Shown: in pieces, positions 32,009-33,275 of the stretch
Position numbering within the stretch: position 1 is the first letter of the stretch
Layout of the letters: the number at the start of each line of letters is the position of its first letter
Origin: JBGSKY01 sp041740995
GTDB lineage: Bacteria > Planctomycetota > Planctomycetia > Pirellulales > Pirellulaceae
Length of the DNA stretch: 33,275 bases
NCBI GenBank assembly: GCA_041740995.1
Contig: JBGSKY010000009.1
Location: forward strand, 1 to 33,275
Direction: 5' to 3'
The notes under the pieces: generated by a model
Seen by the model: only the letters and a program-made list of their open reading frames with translations
Database searches by the model: none
Told to the model about the DNA's origin: nothing
Position numbers and translations under genes: made by a program

Positions 32009-33275
32009 ATGGAGGTCCAGCCAACTTGGAGCGAGATTCAGCGCGCGTTTGCTCTAGAAATCGCCAATCGTCTGGACCACGCCAAATTTATAGCGTATTT
32101 CGCGGGTGGCTGTGTTCGCGACGAAATGCTTTCGCGACACCCAAGTGACTATGACGTAGCAACCAATGCTTCGCCACAGCAGGTACAAAAACTCTTTGGG
32201 CCTGCCAATACATTGTTAGTCGGCGCCGCTTTCGGAGTCGCGTGCGTTCATCGACGCCATGAAAGTAAGCATATCAACGTGGAAGTCGCGTCGTTTCGCA
32301 GTGACGGAGAATATATTGATGGGCGGCGACCTGATTCCATCCGATTTGCGACGCCGCAGGAAGACGCTGCCCGCCGAGATTTTACGATCAACGGTATGTT
32401 CTGGGACCCCAAGAGTGAGCAGATCATCGACTTTGTGGGTGGTCGCGCTGACTTACAAAGCGGAATTATTCGAGCAATCGGTGACGCAAGTCATCGAATT
32501 GCCGAGGACAAGTTACGCATGATCCGCGCAGTCCGCTTCGCCGCTCGTTATGACTTTGAAATTGAGCCAGCGACGTGGGAAGCAGTCTTGGCGGCATCAA
32601 ATCAGTTGGGGGTCGTTTCAATCGAGCGGATCTACGATGAAATGCAGAAAATTTGCAAACTGTCCAGTGCGGCATCCGCTACGCAACGGTTGCACGATAG
32701 TGGATTGTTGCAGGTTATCTGGCCACGCTTGGAACAACACTTTTCAGAATCCAAAACGTTTTTGGCGGATACATTATCGATCGTAGACGGCTTTTCTGAA
32801 CCATCGTTCTCGTTGGTGATGGCCGCATTTGCGAATCAGCTACTGCGCGTCGACAAGTCGTTTACCAGTGCAGATATTCGAAGCGAGTTGAAGTCACATT
32901 TCAAGCCGAGCAACGAGATTTTGGATGAAGTTCTCTTCGCGGCAGGAAATGTTCAAATCCTTCGCGAGGCAAACAAACATTCCTGGTCTACGATCCAACC
33001 GTTGTTAATTCATCGGCACATCAATGTCGCCCTTGAGCTCGCTCGGACGATTGCAGGCCATGAAGCGAGTAGCTTAGACGGCATTCGCTGGGTCGAATCA
33101 AAACTGCAGCTTGGCAATGCAACGCTTGACCCGCCACCTTTGGTTAATGGCGAAGACTTGCGATCATGGGGACTTGTCGCTGGTCCGTTGTATCGCCAAA
33201 TTCTAGATGACATACGAAAACAGCAATTGGATGGATCGTTAAATAATCGGGAAGACGTAAAAGCTTGGTTGGCGA
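32009..33275 (+). CDS. CCA tRNA nucleotidyltransferase / poly(A) polymerase family protein (3' end cut by window)
   Basis: 422 complete codons from the ATG at 32009, still open at the window edge. Motif A region: FAGGCVRDEMLSRHPSDYDVATNA, with GG.VRD and the D-Y-D metal pair. Then SFRSDGEYIDGRRPDSIRF, RRDFTINGMFWDP, and the tRNA-binding neck EDKLRMIRAVRFAARYDFEIEP. The C-terminal LVNGEDLRSWGLVAGPLYRQILDDIRKQQLDG suggests the gene ends shortly beyond the window. The enzyme adds CCA or A residues to tRNA 3' ends; CCA-adding versus poly(A) activity cannot be separated from sequence alone. Confidence 0.9.
   Translation, partial: MEVQPTWSEIQRAFALEIANRLDHAKFIAYFAGGCVRDEMLSRHPSDYDVATNASPQQVQKLFGPANTLLVGAAFGVACVHRRHESKHINVEVASFRSDGEYIDGRRPDSIRFATPQEDAARRDFTINGMFWDPKSEQIIDFVGGRADLQSGIIRAIGDASHRIAEDKLRMIRAVRFAARYDFEIEPATWEAVLAASNQLGVVSIERIYDEMQKICKLSSAASATQRLHDSGLLQVIWPRLEQHFSESKTFLADTLSIVDGFSEPSFSLVMAAFANQLLRVDKSFTSADIRSELKSHFKPSNEILDEVLFAAGNVQILREANKHSWSTIQPLLIHRHINVALELARTIAGHEASSLDGIRWVESKLQLGNATLDPPPLVNGEDLRSWGLVAGPLYRQILDDIRKQQLDGSLNNREDVKAWLA

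Overview
The window looks like chromosomal DNA of a planctomycete, probably a Pirellulaceae relative of Rhodopirellula or Blastopirellula. This rests on recalled family resemblance and not on a search. The pointers are an S10-spc ribosomal cluster without rpmD, a PTPMT1-like phosphatase, a single-haem membrane protein of planctomycete type, an anti-sigma-like membrane protein, weak Shine-Dalgarno use, and short dispersed palindromes. No plasmid, phage, IS element, CRISPR array, rRNA or tRNA was recognised.

Layout. Positions 82-1425 (-) hold an anti-sigma-like membrane protein, followed by a gene-poor gap with a possible acetyltransferase scrap. Positions 1959-13874 (-) are one long ribosomal protein block, read right to left: rpsJ, rplC, rplD, rplW, rplB, rpsS, rplV, rpsC, rplP, rpmC, rpsQ, rplN, rplX, rplE, rpsN, rpsH, rplF, rplR, rpsE, rplO, secY, adk. 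A good promoter candidate lies 130 bp upstream of rpsJ. rpmD is missing between rpsE and rplO, and map/infA/rpmJ/rpsM/rpsK/rpoA/rplQ do not follow adk.

Positions 14288-20506 are mixed: an alpha-helical hypothetical protein, a PolB-type 3'-5' exonuclease, a PTPMT1-like phosphatase, a Coa1-like membrane protein overlapping nadB by ATGA, and a membrane protein with one CxxCH haem site. Positions 20507-22290 are a scrap zone. It has N-terminal remnants of a methyltransferase and of a polysaccharide-cluster gene facing each other, a long non-coding stretch with a strong sigma-54 promoter candidate, two tiny exported-peptide ORFs, and an antisense remnant resembling an XRE/HigA antitoxin.

Positions 22317-25970 (-) encode a two-component pair: a CHASE3-PAS hybrid histidine kinase and an NtrC-type sigma-54 activator. 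A 19-bp sequence upstream of the sigma-54 promoter recurs exactly, inverted, at 26544-26562 just beyond the kinase locus. This makes a local sigma-54 regulatory circuit the most interesting hypothesis here. Positions 26142-33275 hold a small hypothetical, a Lys/Ser-rich single-TM protein, a DEDDh exonuclease-BRCT fusion, a MoxR ATPase, recA (-), a recA-nudix gap with REP-like palindromes, a Nudix hydrolase (-), and a CCA-adding enzyme/poly(A) polymerase-family gene running off the right edge.

Many open frames begin with an upstream TTG. I moved starts inward where an ATG or GTG gives the family-typical N-terminus or a better ribosome binding site.
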